A stretch of 64,000 nucleotides of DNA, from assembly GCA_945910005.1 (NCBI GenBank), contig OX246741.1, positions 6,571,788 through 6,635,787 of the forward strand, read 5' to 3'. Of this stretch, positions 59,701-63,565 are shown one piece after another (the first letter of the stretch is position 1; each line of letters begins with the position of its first letter). Origin of the DNA: Isoperla grammatica. Lineage: Eukaryota > Arthropoda > Insecta > Plecoptera > Perlodidae. Under the pieces are notes generated by a model. The model saw only the letters and a list, made by a program, of their open reading frames with translations. It made no database searches and had not been told where the DNA came from. Made by a program: the position numbers and the translations under genes.

Positions 59701-61728
59701 CTTGGTTGGCCTCAGCTGTCACACAATTCAAGAGCGAGTTCTCTGGTGATTTTGTTACTTAGCTTCCAATCAAGTCACCAATATTGGAGGTGTTGGTACC
59801 ACTAGTCAAGGTTGTGACGTAGCAAGCACAATGGTATCCAGAGCAAGACAATAGAACTGTTGCTAAAACATTTGGTGATTGTACTGATAAGGTAGGTGTG
59901 AGTGTGTTAAATGTCATGTTATCTGGCCAATAACTTTAAATTAGGTCTACTATCTTACACATTATCTACAGCGTATTATTAACACGCCAACAGACATTAG
60001 CCTATTTCGAGGGGGGACGACTTTAAAAGGCTACACCGCCTTCCTTTTGAGGAACAAATAAAGCAAAGGGGAGAGAAATGTTCCCCGCGTCTTTTCCTGC
60101 TTCCCTTGAGGCGTCCCGACGCTCGCTTTTCAACTTTCAACCCCCAACCCGACGTACGCGAGAGATTCACGTCTAGTCGGTCGCGTTGTTATATTATATA
60201 GATAATATGCAAAGTAGGTTCTCGCATTCAACGTTCGGGATTCGTGCCTTTGCACGCGCTCAAACTATCAATGAACGGTGCACAGAGGATGCGTTTGTGT
60301 TGAGGGGGGGGGGGGGTTCTTTCACTTTGATGTCTCCCCCTCTTCTCCCTTGCGCAACATACAGGTATGTGAGTACGATAGATCATGGAGGACAGATCAA
60401 GAGTGTTGTAATCAAATGTCTAGAAATTTAAATATGCCTCTACAGTACAACGATTCACATTACAGACTTGTTACTTGTAACAAAGGCTGACAGAAGACAA
60501 ATTTGCACTTCTCATTACACAAAATCTAAATCAAGGGAAGTACTTCTGTCAAGGGTAAGACTGTGAGTAGAGGAGTGGTTCATACATCGTATGACGTAGG
60601 TAGAACGAATTGTGTATGTATTATGCAGGGGTCTCTTATCTTGATAAATTATAAAGCCATTTGAATACAAAACCAAAGGACACATCGTGATTTAATATTC
60701 TATGAATTTAAGTGACTCAGATATTAGTTTCTTAATCGTTAAAAAAGAAATCTGTACAGGCCAGCGTTATAATCGTACCGAGAAAAGCAAGTCTCGAGAG
60801 TTCTCGGAATAATAACGTTCCCCGGAGCCAAACGGCCACTATTCAGGGCCAACTGTATCATACATTACAAGTTTATTTAGTTCGAAACTAGACAGCCGAT
60901 GTCTGCACGCTGCATTCAGAGAGAGAGATTTCTAGCAAGTGATTGGATCACGAGACTCAGGTAGAAGGAATGCCAACCAAGAAATGTGGCAACATCGCAC
61001 GGATATTTACCCGACTGTACTCCGGCGTCGTCATCGTCAACCTTCCTGAGACGTCGGTTGGCGTCATCGTTGTCCTCGGGGACCTCGACGACGACAGTGG
61101 GGATGTTGGGAGCACCAGCGCGCGCAGGTTTTGATTGGCTGTCACCAGCGCAGGTAGTCAAGACAGGAGCCGTCCTGCCCGAGGGCGATCTTTTCAAAGA
61201 TATTGAAAACTGGAGGGTTTTTGTTGGGGTCTTTGATACGAGACATTCCGTCGAGCCTTTCTCTATCGTCGACGAAACGTTCGCGTCGGGTTTTTTAAAC
61301 GTGTTGTTCTTTGATTTGTCCGGGGTGGTTTTTATAATGGTCGGCGGTGGAATCCTCAACAACTCTGGCCCCTGGAGTGTCTTTGTGCACGCCCGCAGAG
61401 GTTGCTGCGTCACCGCAACGTGATGCGGAGATCGACTTAGCGAGATCTTGTTCGGAGACTGATGATGGTGGATGATGGCTTTCATTTTAGATTCGATACG
61501 ATTCGATTTCGGCGACGACGATTTGTGTTCGACGCCGCATTTGTCTTTTTCCGCCGTCCGCTGCAGTTGCAGGAACGTTGTCGTCGTCGTTGTCTTTGTC
61601 GGGGTGTTGTGGTTCTTCGCGGGAGAATCACACGGAGTCTTATTATTAATCTCGTTGTTGTCTGTCAGAGGAACGTAGAACGTGGACCGTCTTCGGGGAG
61701 GTCCCCCCTCGCACCCGCTCTCCAGCAT
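1..61728 (-). CDS. raskol: SynGAP/DAB2IP/RASAL2-family Ras GTPase-activating protein, 12 exons, C-terminus outside window
   Basis: The product should stimulate GTP hydrolysis by Ras/Rap-type GTPases at the membrane or cell cortex (family knowledge). Coding segments, 5' to 3': 61728-61011, 20337-20243, 13643-13558, 7657-7433, 6820-6534, 5861-5692, 5070-4908, 3944-3686, 2923-2775, 2133-1967, 910-654 and 233-1 (open at the edge). All eleven introns are GT-AG and all phases join, giving at least 936 residues. Visible in order are a disordered N-terminus (1-239), basic linker plus RSHESLL (272-317), the PH C-terminal half (to about 375), C2 (about 388-470), the RasGAP domain (about 475-773) with arginine finger R589 in [12 protein letters not shown] and FLRFLCPAI at 699-707, then [10 protein letters not shown] and the start of the C-terminal SynGAP-family region. 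The start is the first ATG after an in-frame TAG. The symbol follows the fly name; orthology was not tested. Alternative upstream exons could exist in the long intron. Confidence 0.93.
473..680. repeat. 31-bp tandem repeat, seven copies, spanning a splice donor
   Basis: Copies begin at 473, 504, 535, 566, 597, 628 and 659, each 31 bp apart and nearly identical. The plus-strand core is GATGTTGGCATGCATGGT followed by TAGTTACCTGAA. On the minus strand each unit carries TTCAG|GTAACT; the copy at 628 reads TTTAG|GTAACT. The highest copy overlaps the end of RasGAP exon 11 and the other six lie in the intron. Confidence 0.95.
654..910 (-). CDS. raskol: RasGAP exon 11, start of the C-terminal SynGAP-family region
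   Basis: Acceptor GTTCCAG|AGTGGC and donor TTCAG|GTAACT. It encodes residues 774 to about 858, including [25 protein letters not shown], an [15 protein letters not shown] helix and a Pro/Gln/His-rich end. F-GYIDLG--LS-L--LL is conserved in the family. The last 21 bases, with the donor, belong to a 31-bp repeat continued six times into the intron. Reading on past the donor gives an immediate stop (AGG TAA), so failure to splice would truncate the protein here. Confidence 0.94.
1036..1446. mobile_element. Foldback/MITE-like inverted repeat
   Basis: Arms at about 1036-1170 and 1296-1446 are imperfect reverse complements, both with TTAAGAG at the outer end and sharing AGAGGGATGTCATATCTA. The centre (1171-1295) is unrelated AT-rich sequence. 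No ORF is present. The right arm carries an extra GGCCTA (1324-1329) absent from the left arm. Confidence 0.85.
1967..2133 (-). CDS. raskol: RasGAP exon 10, GAP domain C-terminal helices
   Basis: The acceptor lies at CTTTGTTTTCAG|AGTACC and the donor at TTTCG|GTGAGT. It encodes residues 718-773: [40 protein letters not shown] and [16 protein letters not shown]. It closes the catalytic domain and ends in phase 0. Confidence 0.96.
2775..2923 (-). CDS. raskol: RasGAP exon 9, FLRFLCPAI signature
   Basis: Acceptor GTTCCAG|TGAGCT and donor CACG|GTGAGT. It encodes residues 668-717, ending [20 protein letters not shown] followed by [10 protein letters not shown]. FLRFxCPAI is the RasGAP signature; its Arg (R701) stabilises the arginine-finger loop in characterised members. 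The longest open frame on this strand here is a different, non-coding frame. Confidence 0.96.
3174..3345 (+). repeat. Low-complexity GGGATTTT tract and probable LINE 3' tail
   Basis: GGGATTTT repeats fill about 3185-3234. A stretch ending in AATAAAAATACATCTGAATC follows, with tandem GAATCT repeats at the end, the style of a non-LTR retrotransposon tail. No coding part is visible. It lies in the intron between exons 8 and 9. Confidence 0.45.
3604..3629. repeat. Poly(A) run
   Basis: An uninterrupted A tract in the exon 8-9 intron. Long open frames here and at 4.0-4.2 kb come from simple sequence only. Confidence 0.95.
3686..3944 (-). CDS. raskol: RasGAP exon 8, catalytic arginine finger
   Basis: Acceptor TTTCAG|ATGACG and donor CCCAT|GTGAGT. 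It encodes residues 582-667. [20 protein letters not shown] carries the arginine finger at R589, which in RasGAPs enters the Ras active site to stabilise hydrolysis. It continues with [20 protein letters not shown] and CEVDP, both standard for the family. Nothing suggests loss of catalysis. Confidence 0.96.
4039..4273. repeat. (AAAT)n / (ACAT)n microsatellite interrupted by GGCCTA
   Basis: AAAT repeats run from 4039, change to CATA repeats near 4164-4212, and return to AAAT. At 4081-4086 the array is broken by GGCCTA; removing it restores perfect AAAT register. The frames here that encode Tyr/Leu/Phe-rich strings are translations of simple repeat. Confidence 0.97.
4908..5070 (-). CDS. raskol: RasGAP exon 7, GAP domain N-terminal helices
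   Basis: Acceptor CTTGCAG|TTCCTG and donor GATAG|GTGAGT. It encodes residues 528-581: [20 protein letters not shown], then [20 protein letters not shown] and [13 protein letters not shown]. This is the helical run directly before the arginine-finger loop. Confidence 0.95.
5150..5262 (+). repeat. LINE-like 3' tail ending in (AAAT)n
   Basis: TTTGTAAATCAGTTTTTATA then ACTGAATAGGATAGACATT and AAAT repeats. The same arrangement occurs at 51022-51080, so this is a dispersed family. ATCAGTT/AACTGA can pair as a small hairpin just before the A-rich tail. No upstream coding remnant is recognised. Confidence 0.6.
5692..5861 (-). CDS. raskol: RasGAP exon 6, C2-GAP junction
   Basis: Acceptor CTCACAG|GTGTTG and donor TTGCAG|GTACGA. 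It encodes residues 471-527, including [32 protein letters not shown] and FLQ. EKWYPV closes the C2 domain and the R(L/I)K-R(F/Y)Q--ILP segment starts the GAP region in this family. Confidence 0.95.
5925..6012. repeat. (ATTC)n microsatellite
   Basis: Imperfect CATT/CACTCATT repeats in the exon 5-6 intron. The rest of this intron shows nothing recognisable. Confidence 0.9.
6534..6820 (-). CDS. raskol: RasGAP exon 5, C2 domain
   Basis: Acceptor TTCACAG|CCTGCG and donor GTCG|GTGAGT. It encodes residues 376-470. The C2 domain is visible in [41 protein letters not shown] and [20 protein letters not shown]. The Lys/Arg-rich run is typical of this family, whose C2 assists membrane binding and Rap recognition (established knowledge). 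The residues of a classic calcium-binding C2 are not obvious, as expected for the family. Confidence 0.96.
7433..7657 (-). CDS. raskol: RasGAP exon 4, SHESLL motif and PH domain C-terminal half
   Basis: Acceptor GTTTCAG|CGTGG and donor CACAG|GTAAGC. It encodes residues 300-375. [12 protein letters not shown] is the conserved family linker. [18 protein letters not shown] followed by [15 protein letters not shown] is the last strands and C-terminal helix of the PH domain, with the expected helix Trp. It joins exon 5 to read [10 protein letters not shown]. Confidence 0.95.
7703..7924. repeat. 118-bp tandem duplication, second copy split by the transposon
   Basis: The first copy begins at 7703 (TTTTCTGATT) and the second at 7821, an offset of 118 bp. 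The second copy stops at AAAT (7921-7924), where the transposon begins, and resumes after it at 12243. The first copy keeps the uninterrupted site (AAAT at 7795-7798). Confidence 0.9.
7925..7958 (+). repeat. Left terminal inverted repeat
   Basis: Starts CGCGAGCTTGGAATGATAAG and ends TGTGACAT. It pairs with 12209-12242. Confidence 0.92.
8170..8420. repeat. 63-bp subterminal tandem repeat, four copies
   Basis: Copies are spaced exactly 63 bp (anchors at 8179, 8242, 8305 and 8368). Each has CAAGGTCCTAAGGTATGATA then GAACCTTG, an inverted pair AAGGT/ACCTT. It also contains short pieces resembling the TIR (AGAACCTT). Because 63 is a multiple of three, it yields open frames on both strands, which I do not consider coding. 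Confidence 0.9.
8600..8911. repeat. Direct duplication, about 150 bp, 171-bp offset
   Basis: TCCGACATAGCGCTAGT at 8641 recurs at 8812 with about 150 bp of similar flanking sequence (CGCTTAAAGCTTTTTAT, AGGAACTGTACCGTCCAC). It lies downstream of the transposase stop codon and inside the element. Confidence 0.88.
8977..11803 (-). CDS. Putative transposase, DUF7869-like, two exons
   Basis: The coding segments are 11803-11778 (MDEQQQLI plus two bases) and 11215-8977, joined across a 562-bp intron with donor AATAAG|GTAGGCC and acceptor AATTTTAG|ATCGCG, giving 754 residues. The N-terminus (about 50-165) holds degenerate acidic repeats (GIPIENxVELDME, GMIENG). Next come a basic patch PKRVRKRK (166-173), a Cys-containing segment, [45 protein letters not shown] and a catalytic-looking block: CFDLENV (D470), [12 protein letters not shown] (D549) and [12 protein letters not shown] (E591/D593). 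This order matches a protein family common in arthropod and cnidarian genomes; the D, D, E/D spacing suggests an RNase H-fold nuclease, which is an inference. The frame is intact, so the copy may be young. The original open frame can also start at 11256, but that start lies in the intron. Confidence 0.82.
11216..11777 (-). other. Transposase-gene intron packed with TAGGCCTA palindromes
   Basis: The intron has GT-AG borders. It contains exact TAGGCCTA at 11245, 11431, 11449, 11515, 11620, 11681, 11739 and 11769, plus variants such as TAGGGCCTA and TAGGCCCTA. The copy at 11769-11776 overlaps the donor site. No ORF or other element is seen. Confidence 0.85.
12209..12242 (-). repeat. Right terminal inverted repeat
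   Basis: Starts ATGTCACATAGAACCTTATC and ends AAGGTCGCG. It is followed by the second AAAT. Confidence 0.92.
12243..13557. other. Intron remainder, no gene seen
   Basis: This holds the right part of the split tandem copy (12243 to about 12280), two poly(C) runs (12965-12978, 13129-13144) and a tRNA-like B-box remnant on the minus strand near 12385-12410. Nothing else is recognised. Confidence 0.6.
13558..13643 (-). CDS. raskol: RasGAP exon 3, basic linker before the PH domain
   Basis: Acceptor TTTCAG|AACTTC and donor GACGG|GTAAGT. The 86-bp exon encodes [20 protein letters not shown] then KLERKRADG. The F(F)SKR...KRTKSxxKLxR pattern is the hallmark basic segment preceding the PH domain in SynGAP, DAB2IP and RASAL2. 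It ends with two bases that join exon 4. Confidence 0.92.
13644..17956. other. Intron sequence, no gene seen
   Basis: AT-rich, with short unrelated open frames and a poly(C) run at 15763-15778. I recognise no domain, RNA gene or complete mobile element. Confidence 0.6.
17957..18228 (-). mobile_element. tRNA-derived SINE, copy B
   Basis: On the minus strand the head has GAGGTCACCGGTTCGATTCC (B box) and the body ends in GTACACCCTATAACAGGG ATTCCTAC. It is the same family as 37247-37512, in opposite orientation. It lies in the exon 2-3 intron. Confidence 0.85.
20243..20337 (-). CDS. raskol: RasGAP exon 2
   Basis: Acceptor TTGCAG|ACACGTC and donor ATAGTG|GTGAGT give a 95-bp exon in phase 2-in, 0-out. 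It encodes [20 protein letters not shown] and ends LTPSRIV. This Ser/Pro/basic segment lies just before the conserved basic linker of the family. No domain is visible. Assignment rests on strong splice sites, an open frame and matching phase with exon 3. Confidence 0.85.
20422..20701. mobile_element. MITE with about 85-bp terminal inverted repeats
   Basis: The left end CCAGGACCCGGATTCACAAG pairs with the right end, whose complement reads CCAGGGCCCGGATTCACAAG. The arms also share AGGTC(C/T)TAAGTCTTT and GTCTTA. There is no ORF. It lies 85 bp 5' of RasGAP exon 2 in the long intron. Confidence 0.88.
20702..22018. other. Intron sequence, no gene seen
   Basis: Contains a short GGGACCTGTAT-type repeat at about 20872-20910 and a decayed SINE (listed separately). 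Nothing else is recognised. Confidence 0.55.
21588..21768 (-). mobile_element. Decayed tRNA-derived SINE, copy C
   Basis: On the minus strand: GGTGGCTCAGCGGTAAC (A-box-like), GGTCGCCGGTTCGATTAC (B-box-like) and the body motif GAGGTTTTCCTCAGTC, shared with copies at 17957 and 37247. It is shorter and more diverged. Confidence 0.7.
22019..22173. mobile_element. Short MITE, CCACAGCAACCTT family
   Basis: The left end TTAAGTCGTCCCACAGCAAC pairs with the right end, which reads TTAAAGTGGTTCCACAGCAA on the other strand. The arms extend through TGCTGACGTCA. Single-ended relatives occur at about 41851 and 37141. There is no ORF. Confidence 0.87.
22773..22785. repeat. Poly(C) run
   Basis: Thirteen C in the long intron; one of about fifteen such G or C runs in the window. 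Confidence 0.95.
23180..24135. repeat. Decayed satellite, units about 114-188 bp, ACTGTCCCA core
   Basis: Landmark GAGACACACACTGTC-like starts fall at 23189, 23321, 23471, 23627, 23815 and 23929. Units share CAACTGTCCCACTCAACTG, AATCAATAAGATCTTA and CCTTGATCCTCC. A 213-codon open frame across it is repeat translation and has no family resemblance. Confidence 0.88.
24136..24675. repeat. 135-bp satellite, four copies
   Basis: GAGACATGAAACTGTTCC recurs at 24270, 24405 and 24540, exactly 135 bp apart and nearly identical, with an earlier divergent copy. It shares ACTGTCCCACT and GAGACA with the adjoining older array, so it is probably a younger amplification of it. Confidence 0.92.
24780..27530. 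other. Long-intron sequence, no gene seen
   Basis: Only short open frames without recognisable content. No repeats stand out by eye. Confidence 0.55.
27534..27690 (+). mobile_element. SINE fragment, copy F
   Basis: AATTCGGGAGGTGGCGTGTT then CGAGTCCC (B-box-like) is followed by TATTCCTTCTAAACTATCAA, matching the body of the SINE at 37247. The A box is weak. Confidence 0.6.
29218..29236. repeat. Poly(A) run
   Basis: An A tract in otherwise featureless intron sequence. Confidence 0.9.
29489..29530. repeat. (CT)n microsatellite
   Basis: Interrupted CT repeats. The surrounding 27.7-31.2 kb shows no gene. Confidence 0.95.
31188..31263 (+). pseudogene. 5S-rRNA-like fragment
   Basis: ACCGTGGTTAAGTAGCATCA, then CGGATGGGTGACCAGTTACTG, follows the order of the 5S internal control region and 3' half (GTTAAGCA-C, then GGATGGGTGACC). 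The 5' third is missing or diverged. It could be a 5S-derived SINE head rather than a gene copy. Confidence 0.5.
31264..37246. other. Long-intron sequence, no gene seen
   Basis: A (GACA)n run lies at 35697-35729. The rest contains only short unrelated open frames and a tRNA-like B-box remnant near 34920 (GGTTGGGTTCAAATCCCC). Confidence 0.55.
37247..37512 (+). mobile_element. tRNA-derived SINE, copy A (most complete)
   Basis: The head is GAGGTGGCTCAGCGGCAGAC (A box) with GGTCGCTGGTTTGATTCC (B box). A body of about 190 bp follows (CATTCCTTCCCAACTATCC, CCTAGTAAGTCACCTGAAG), ending GTGCACCCTATAACAGGG and TTCCTAC. The internal Pol III promoter boxes define it as tRNA-derived. Other copies lie at 17957, 21588, 27534, 44936 and 58130. 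Confidence 0.88.
38761..38778. repeat. Poly(G) run
   Basis: Eighteen G followed by GA/G-rich sequence to about 38794. Confidence 0.95.
39185..39598 (-). other. Unassigned 137-codon open frame
   Basis: The frame opens [20 protein letters not shown] and has a hydrophobic stretch, [14 protein letters not shown], that could be a membrane segment or chance. There is no recognised domain, and no splice or Kozak support. It may be a decayed mobile-element piece. I would not annotate it as a gene. Confidence 0.15.
41516..41536. repeat. (AATT)n microsatellite
   Basis: AATTAATTAATTAATTAATT. The 38.8-42.2 kb interval otherwise shows only a MITE remnant near 41851. Confidence 0.9.
41851..41945 (+). mobile_element. 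MITE remnant, CCACAGCAACCTT family
   Basis: TTCCACAGCAACCTTGTGGA then TGCCGACGTCATAGATGAG matches the end of the element at 22019-22173. The opposite end is absent. Confidence 0.7.
42261..42585. repeat. 61-72-bp tandem repeat, five copies
   Basis: TCTCCAGGTGAGACCGAGTT starts copies at 42261, 42324, 42396, 42459 and 42520. Units of 61-63 bp alternate with one 72-bp variant (TACTCGGTGATGGGG). The predicted peptides are repeat translation. Confidence 0.92.
43519..43561. repeat. G19 - spacer - C14 hairpin
   Basis: Nineteen G (43519-43537), ten bases (TCATAAATAA), then fourteen C (43548-43561), followed by GTCAT. The two tracts are mutually complementary and could form a very stable hairpin. Confidence 0.95.
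44936..45105 (+). mobile_element. tRNA-derived SINE, copy D, shortened, with GGCCTA insertion
   Basis: The head is GAGGTGGCTCATTGGTAAGA and GGTCATCGATTCGATACCC. The end is GATGTAGGCCTACACCCTCA and GTAGGGATTCCTACG. The middle of the body is deleted relative to 37247. TAGGCCTA lies at 45067-45074. Confidence 0.8.
45380..45650 (+). repeat. Series of decayed tRNA-like B boxes
   Basis: GTGTTCGAACCC (45409), GAGTTCGAATCC (45531) and GGGTTCGATTCCC (45621) recur about 90-120 bp apart with poor A boxes. They are probably SINE or tRNA-like relics; none folds into a convincing tRNA by eye. Confidence 0.45.
47510..47650. repeat. 71-bp tandem duplication with internal palindrome
   Basis: CTCCATTGCAACGAGTCAAT starts at 47510 and again at 47581. 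Each unit holds GGGCACA...TGTGCCC as an inverted pair around ATGATGACGTACTA. Confidence 0.88.
47661..47891. mobile_element. Foldback element, about 92-bp arms
   Basis: Arms at 47661-47753 and 47800-47891 are near-perfect reverse complements around a loop with (CTTCAA)n and TAGTGGACGG. They include GACGCAATATTTCGGGAGCT and AATCAGCTCTCTTCAAC. No ORF. Confidence 0.92.
48466..48901. mobile_element. Foldback element of 16-bp repeats, copy 1
   Basis: The left arm (48466-48552) is tandem GCCCACATGGAATAAC / GGCCCACATGGAACAA units. The right arm (about 48680-48799) is the same units inverted. The core (48553-48679) is unique, with ATTTGCATA repeats. A 100-bp non-repeated end (to 48901) is shared with the copy at 54284. 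The repeat-encoded [12 protein letters not shown] peptides on both strands are not evidence of a gene. Confidence 0.9.
48902..50029. other. Long-intron sequence, no gene seen
   Basis: AT-rich, no recognised feature. Confidence 0.5.
50030..50690. repeat. Decayed 133-142-bp tandem repeat, five copies
   Basis: AGCAGGTAGAGTAATAGTAT-like anchors occur at 50066, 50199, 50341, 50481 and 50623. Units share TTCAATATTATTACTCC and GTAACTA...ACATCAT. Divergence between copies is high. Confidence 0.88.
51022..51080 (+). repeat. LINE-like 3' tail, second copy
   Basis: TTGTAAATCAGTTTCACAAC then TGAAAAGGATTGCTGTAAAA and AAAT repeats, matching 5190-5262. Confidence 0.6.
51404..52546. mobile_element. Large inverted repeat with near-identical arms
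   Basis: Arms at 51404 to about 51880 and about 52110-52546 are almost identical reverse complements. Each arm contains a tandem of TGCATTATCCACTAGGCTGT units of about 41 bp (three on the left, two on the right), AATAAAGAACTTGCATTG, and a region open for about 90 codons (beginning [10 protein letters not shown]). The centre is about 230 bp. It may be a composite of two inverted copies of one element; no transposase or RT is present. Confidence 0.88.
52638..52738 (-). repeat. Possible DNA-transposon end (CAGTGGCGTA)
   Basis: On the minus strand: CAGTGGCGTAACTACCGCCC followed by a GC-rich block with GGGCAAAGCCC. CAGTGGCG termini are common at hAT-like elements. The partner end was not found. 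Confidence 0.35.
53265..53525. repeat. About 130-bp degenerate tandem duplication
   Basis: Both halves contain ATTCGTGACCGGA, TCTCACATTTTGCCG-like sequence and GTAACTTTGC/GTAACTTTG. A run of (CAAAAA)n and poly(A) follows at 53632-53688. Confidence 0.7.
54284..54717. mobile_element. Foldback element of 16-bp repeats, copy 2 (inverted to copy 1)
   Basis: The organisation and sequence match copy 1 in reverse orientation: single-copy end (54284-54388), arm of CCCACATGG units, core and second arm ending GCGTTATTCCG. Repeat numbers differ from copy 1. Confidence 0.9.
54755..54845 (+). repeat. tRNA-like sequence, probably SINE head
   Basis: CACGGTAGCTCAAAGG (A-box-like) and GACTTGGGTTCGAATCCCA (good B box). 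The spacing is long and I cannot close an acceptor stem, so I do not call a tRNA gene. Confidence 0.4.
55865..55912 (-). repeat. Possible hAT-like terminus (CAGTGGCGGCTCG)
   Basis: On the minus strand: CAGTGGCGGCTCGCTGGTGA then GGCCAAAGGGGC. This resembles the ends of hAT-type elements (family knowledge). The partner is not identified. Confidence 0.35.
56239..56257. repeat. Poly(C) run
   Basis: Nineteen C. The interval 55.9-58.1 kb otherwise shows no gene. Confidence 0.95.
58130..58232 (+). mobile_element. SINE tail fragment, copy E
   Basis: CCTTCAACATATTTTTATAG then CTGAGTAAGTCTCTTGAAGA and GGTGCACCTTGTGATGGG matches the 3' body of the SINE at 37247. A tRNA-like head (GGGTTCGGTTCTC) lies about 250 bp upstream and may belong to it. 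Confidence 0.55.
58240..61010. other. Long-intron sequence next to RasGAP exon 1, no gene seen
   Basis: Partly GC-richer than the rest, with a poly(G) run (60304-60316) and short open frames only. Confidence 0.5.
61011..61728 (-). CDS. raskol: RasGAP exon 1, N-terminal disordered segment
   Basis: This encodes residues 1-239 plus one base. The ATG is preceded by an in-frame TAG twelve bases upstream. The segment is rich in Ser, Thr, Pro and Lys, with [10 protein letters not shown] near residues 12-21 (a possible basophilic kinase site), a poly-Thr run, and an acidic-basic tail ([18 protein letters not shown]). No folded domain is seen. The donor reads CAGTCGG|GTAAAT. It leaves one base that joins the two-base start of exon 2 to make Asp, and this phase match is the main reason for assigning it to the RasGAP gene across 40.7 kb. 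It could instead be the 5' exon of another minus-strand gene; RNA would decide. Confidence 0.72.
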
Positions 61729-62249
61729 GACTACACACTAGAAACACTAACTTGTCGCCATGGCCACTTACTTATCACACTACAACACAATATTTAATAA
61801 AACTCAACACGAACGAACGGCAACAATTTGCTACACAACACTTGAACTATGACACAAGGATGAGATCACACTAGAGAATGTAAACCAGAAACACGGTCAC
61901 ACACACAATCGCTAAATCCGCATGGTGAACTTTGACACAAACACGCACAATGGGACGCACTTTTCTTCTCACACCCTCGGTAAATCACACACTTTCACTA
62001 CAGCGACACCTATACACTTAACGACTGACTAGGCCAATAAAACCCCCGAACTGGCGTCGTGTTGTTTACAACGAGCGACGGAGCTCCCACGTAGGAGAGA
62101 GGTTTGAATGTGACGGCGCGCTCGTACCCACTGACGGCTCGGTAGCGTGAACTGTGAAGCCGAGCCGACCGAAGCCGGCTGCGAGCCTGCAAGCATGCAT
62201 CGAACGTAGCCCCCCCTCCCCCCCCCCCACCCTGCACCCACCGCGCCAC
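61729..62249 (-). promoter_or_regulatory. Probable 5' UTR/promoter region of the RasGAP gene
   Basis: This is placed by position only: it is directly 5' of the start codon. It is CpG-rich at 62040-62200, with no clear TATA box. The first non-coding exon, if any, cannot be located. Confidence 0.3.
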
Positions 62250-62449
62250 NNNNNNNNNNNNNNNNNNNNNNNNNNNNNNNNNNNNNNNNNNNNNNNNNNN
62301 NNNNNNNNNNNNNNNNNNNNNNNNNNNNNNNNNNNNNNNNNNNNNNNNNNNNNNNNNNNNNNNNNNNNNNNNNNNNNNNNNNNNNNNNNNNNNNNNNNNN
62401 NNNNNNNNNNNNNNNNNNNNNNNNNNNNNNNNNNNNNNNNNNNNNNNNN
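62250..62449. other. Assembly gap (200 N)
   Basis: Exactly 200 undetermined bases. Open frames crossing it are meaningless. Nearly the same 43-47-bp sequence lies on both sides (62203-62249 and 62450-62492). Confidence 0.99.
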
Positions 62450-63049
62450 AACGTAGCCCCCCTCCCCCCCACCCAGCACCCACCGCGCCACAACCACAAG
62501 GCACTGATATAATCTATTCCAAACAACTCGCCCTCGCCACCGAAGACACTCCACACGATATCTACCTGTCGTTTCTCGTCACTCTACCTTCCTACCCTGT
62601 TTTAACACCTGTGCTTCTCCCTCACCTGCTCGGCACATGACCTTCTTTCTCCTCCTCAGGGTGCCATCTTTACAAAACTGGATTCTGAACACCGGTTCCG
62701 AAAGACGGAGGGGGCTGGAGTGAAATAAAAGATTGATTCTTCTTTTCGTGTCGAATAATCCGCGGAAAAACCTAAACATTGGCATTCTCAAATCACAGGC
62801 AAGCACATCTCTATTATGCTATTAGAACCCAGTCCCTTGACAACTAGAAGATCGAGGTGGTTATGAGACGCCGATATAAGAAGTTGGGTATCACAAGAAA
62901 GAAGCCTTCTATAATGAAGAGCTACTCCCTCGTTACACCAGACCAGTGTCGAAAGGCGGAGACAAAAAGAAGAAAACGCTTTTTACTCAAACGCTCCCAC
63001 GTGGCTTAGTGGTGGTACACACGTGTAGGCCTATACGTACACGTTAGAA

Positions 63050-63288
63050 GTGCGCCGTGTCCTAAAGCGTGTTAAACCGCCCTCATCTCTAAGTGCGCCG
63101 TGGCCTAAAGCGCCCTCATCTTTAAGTGCGCCGTGGCCTAAAGCGTGTTAAACCGCCCTCATATCTAAGTGCGCCGTGGCCTAAAGCGTGTTATACCGCC
63201 CTCATCTCTAAGTGCGCCGTGGCCTAAAGCGCCCTAATCTCCAAGTGCGCCGTGGCCTAAAGCGTGCTAAACCGCCCTCATCTCCGCA
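63050..63288. repeat. 43/33-bp tandem repeat, six copies
   Basis: GTGCGCCGTGGCCTAAAGCG starts at 63050, 63093, 63126, 63169, 63212 and 63245. Spacings run 43, 33, 43, 43, 33; the short form lacks about 10 bp (TGTTAAACCG). Confidence 0.93.
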
Positions 63289-63565
63289 CCAACACTTTAC
63301 ACCGATAAGATAACACACAGGTCCGGAATTGCGCCAAGAAAACCAATAATAATGTTTCTGAAACTAGACCAAGGATCATAAAAGATTACAGCGCTTGGCT
63401 AGACATTGAGACGTGCCAAGACATGTATATGAATGAACCTTCTGTTGGGTAAAGTGATGAGTGATAACTGATAAGGCACTACTATCTTATCTTGTAAAGA
63501 ACACACTCCTTATCACACTTCACGGTTTGTTGTTATACTTAAATCAATCGGGAGGGGGGAGGGGA

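Noticed and set aside
60943..61797. Plus-strand open frames over RasGAP exon 1
   Set aside because: They are shadows of exon 1; the minus frame has a stop-bounded ATG and a phase-matched donor.
62010..62556. Long open frames across the N gap
   Set aside because: Undetermined bases keep the frame open artificially.
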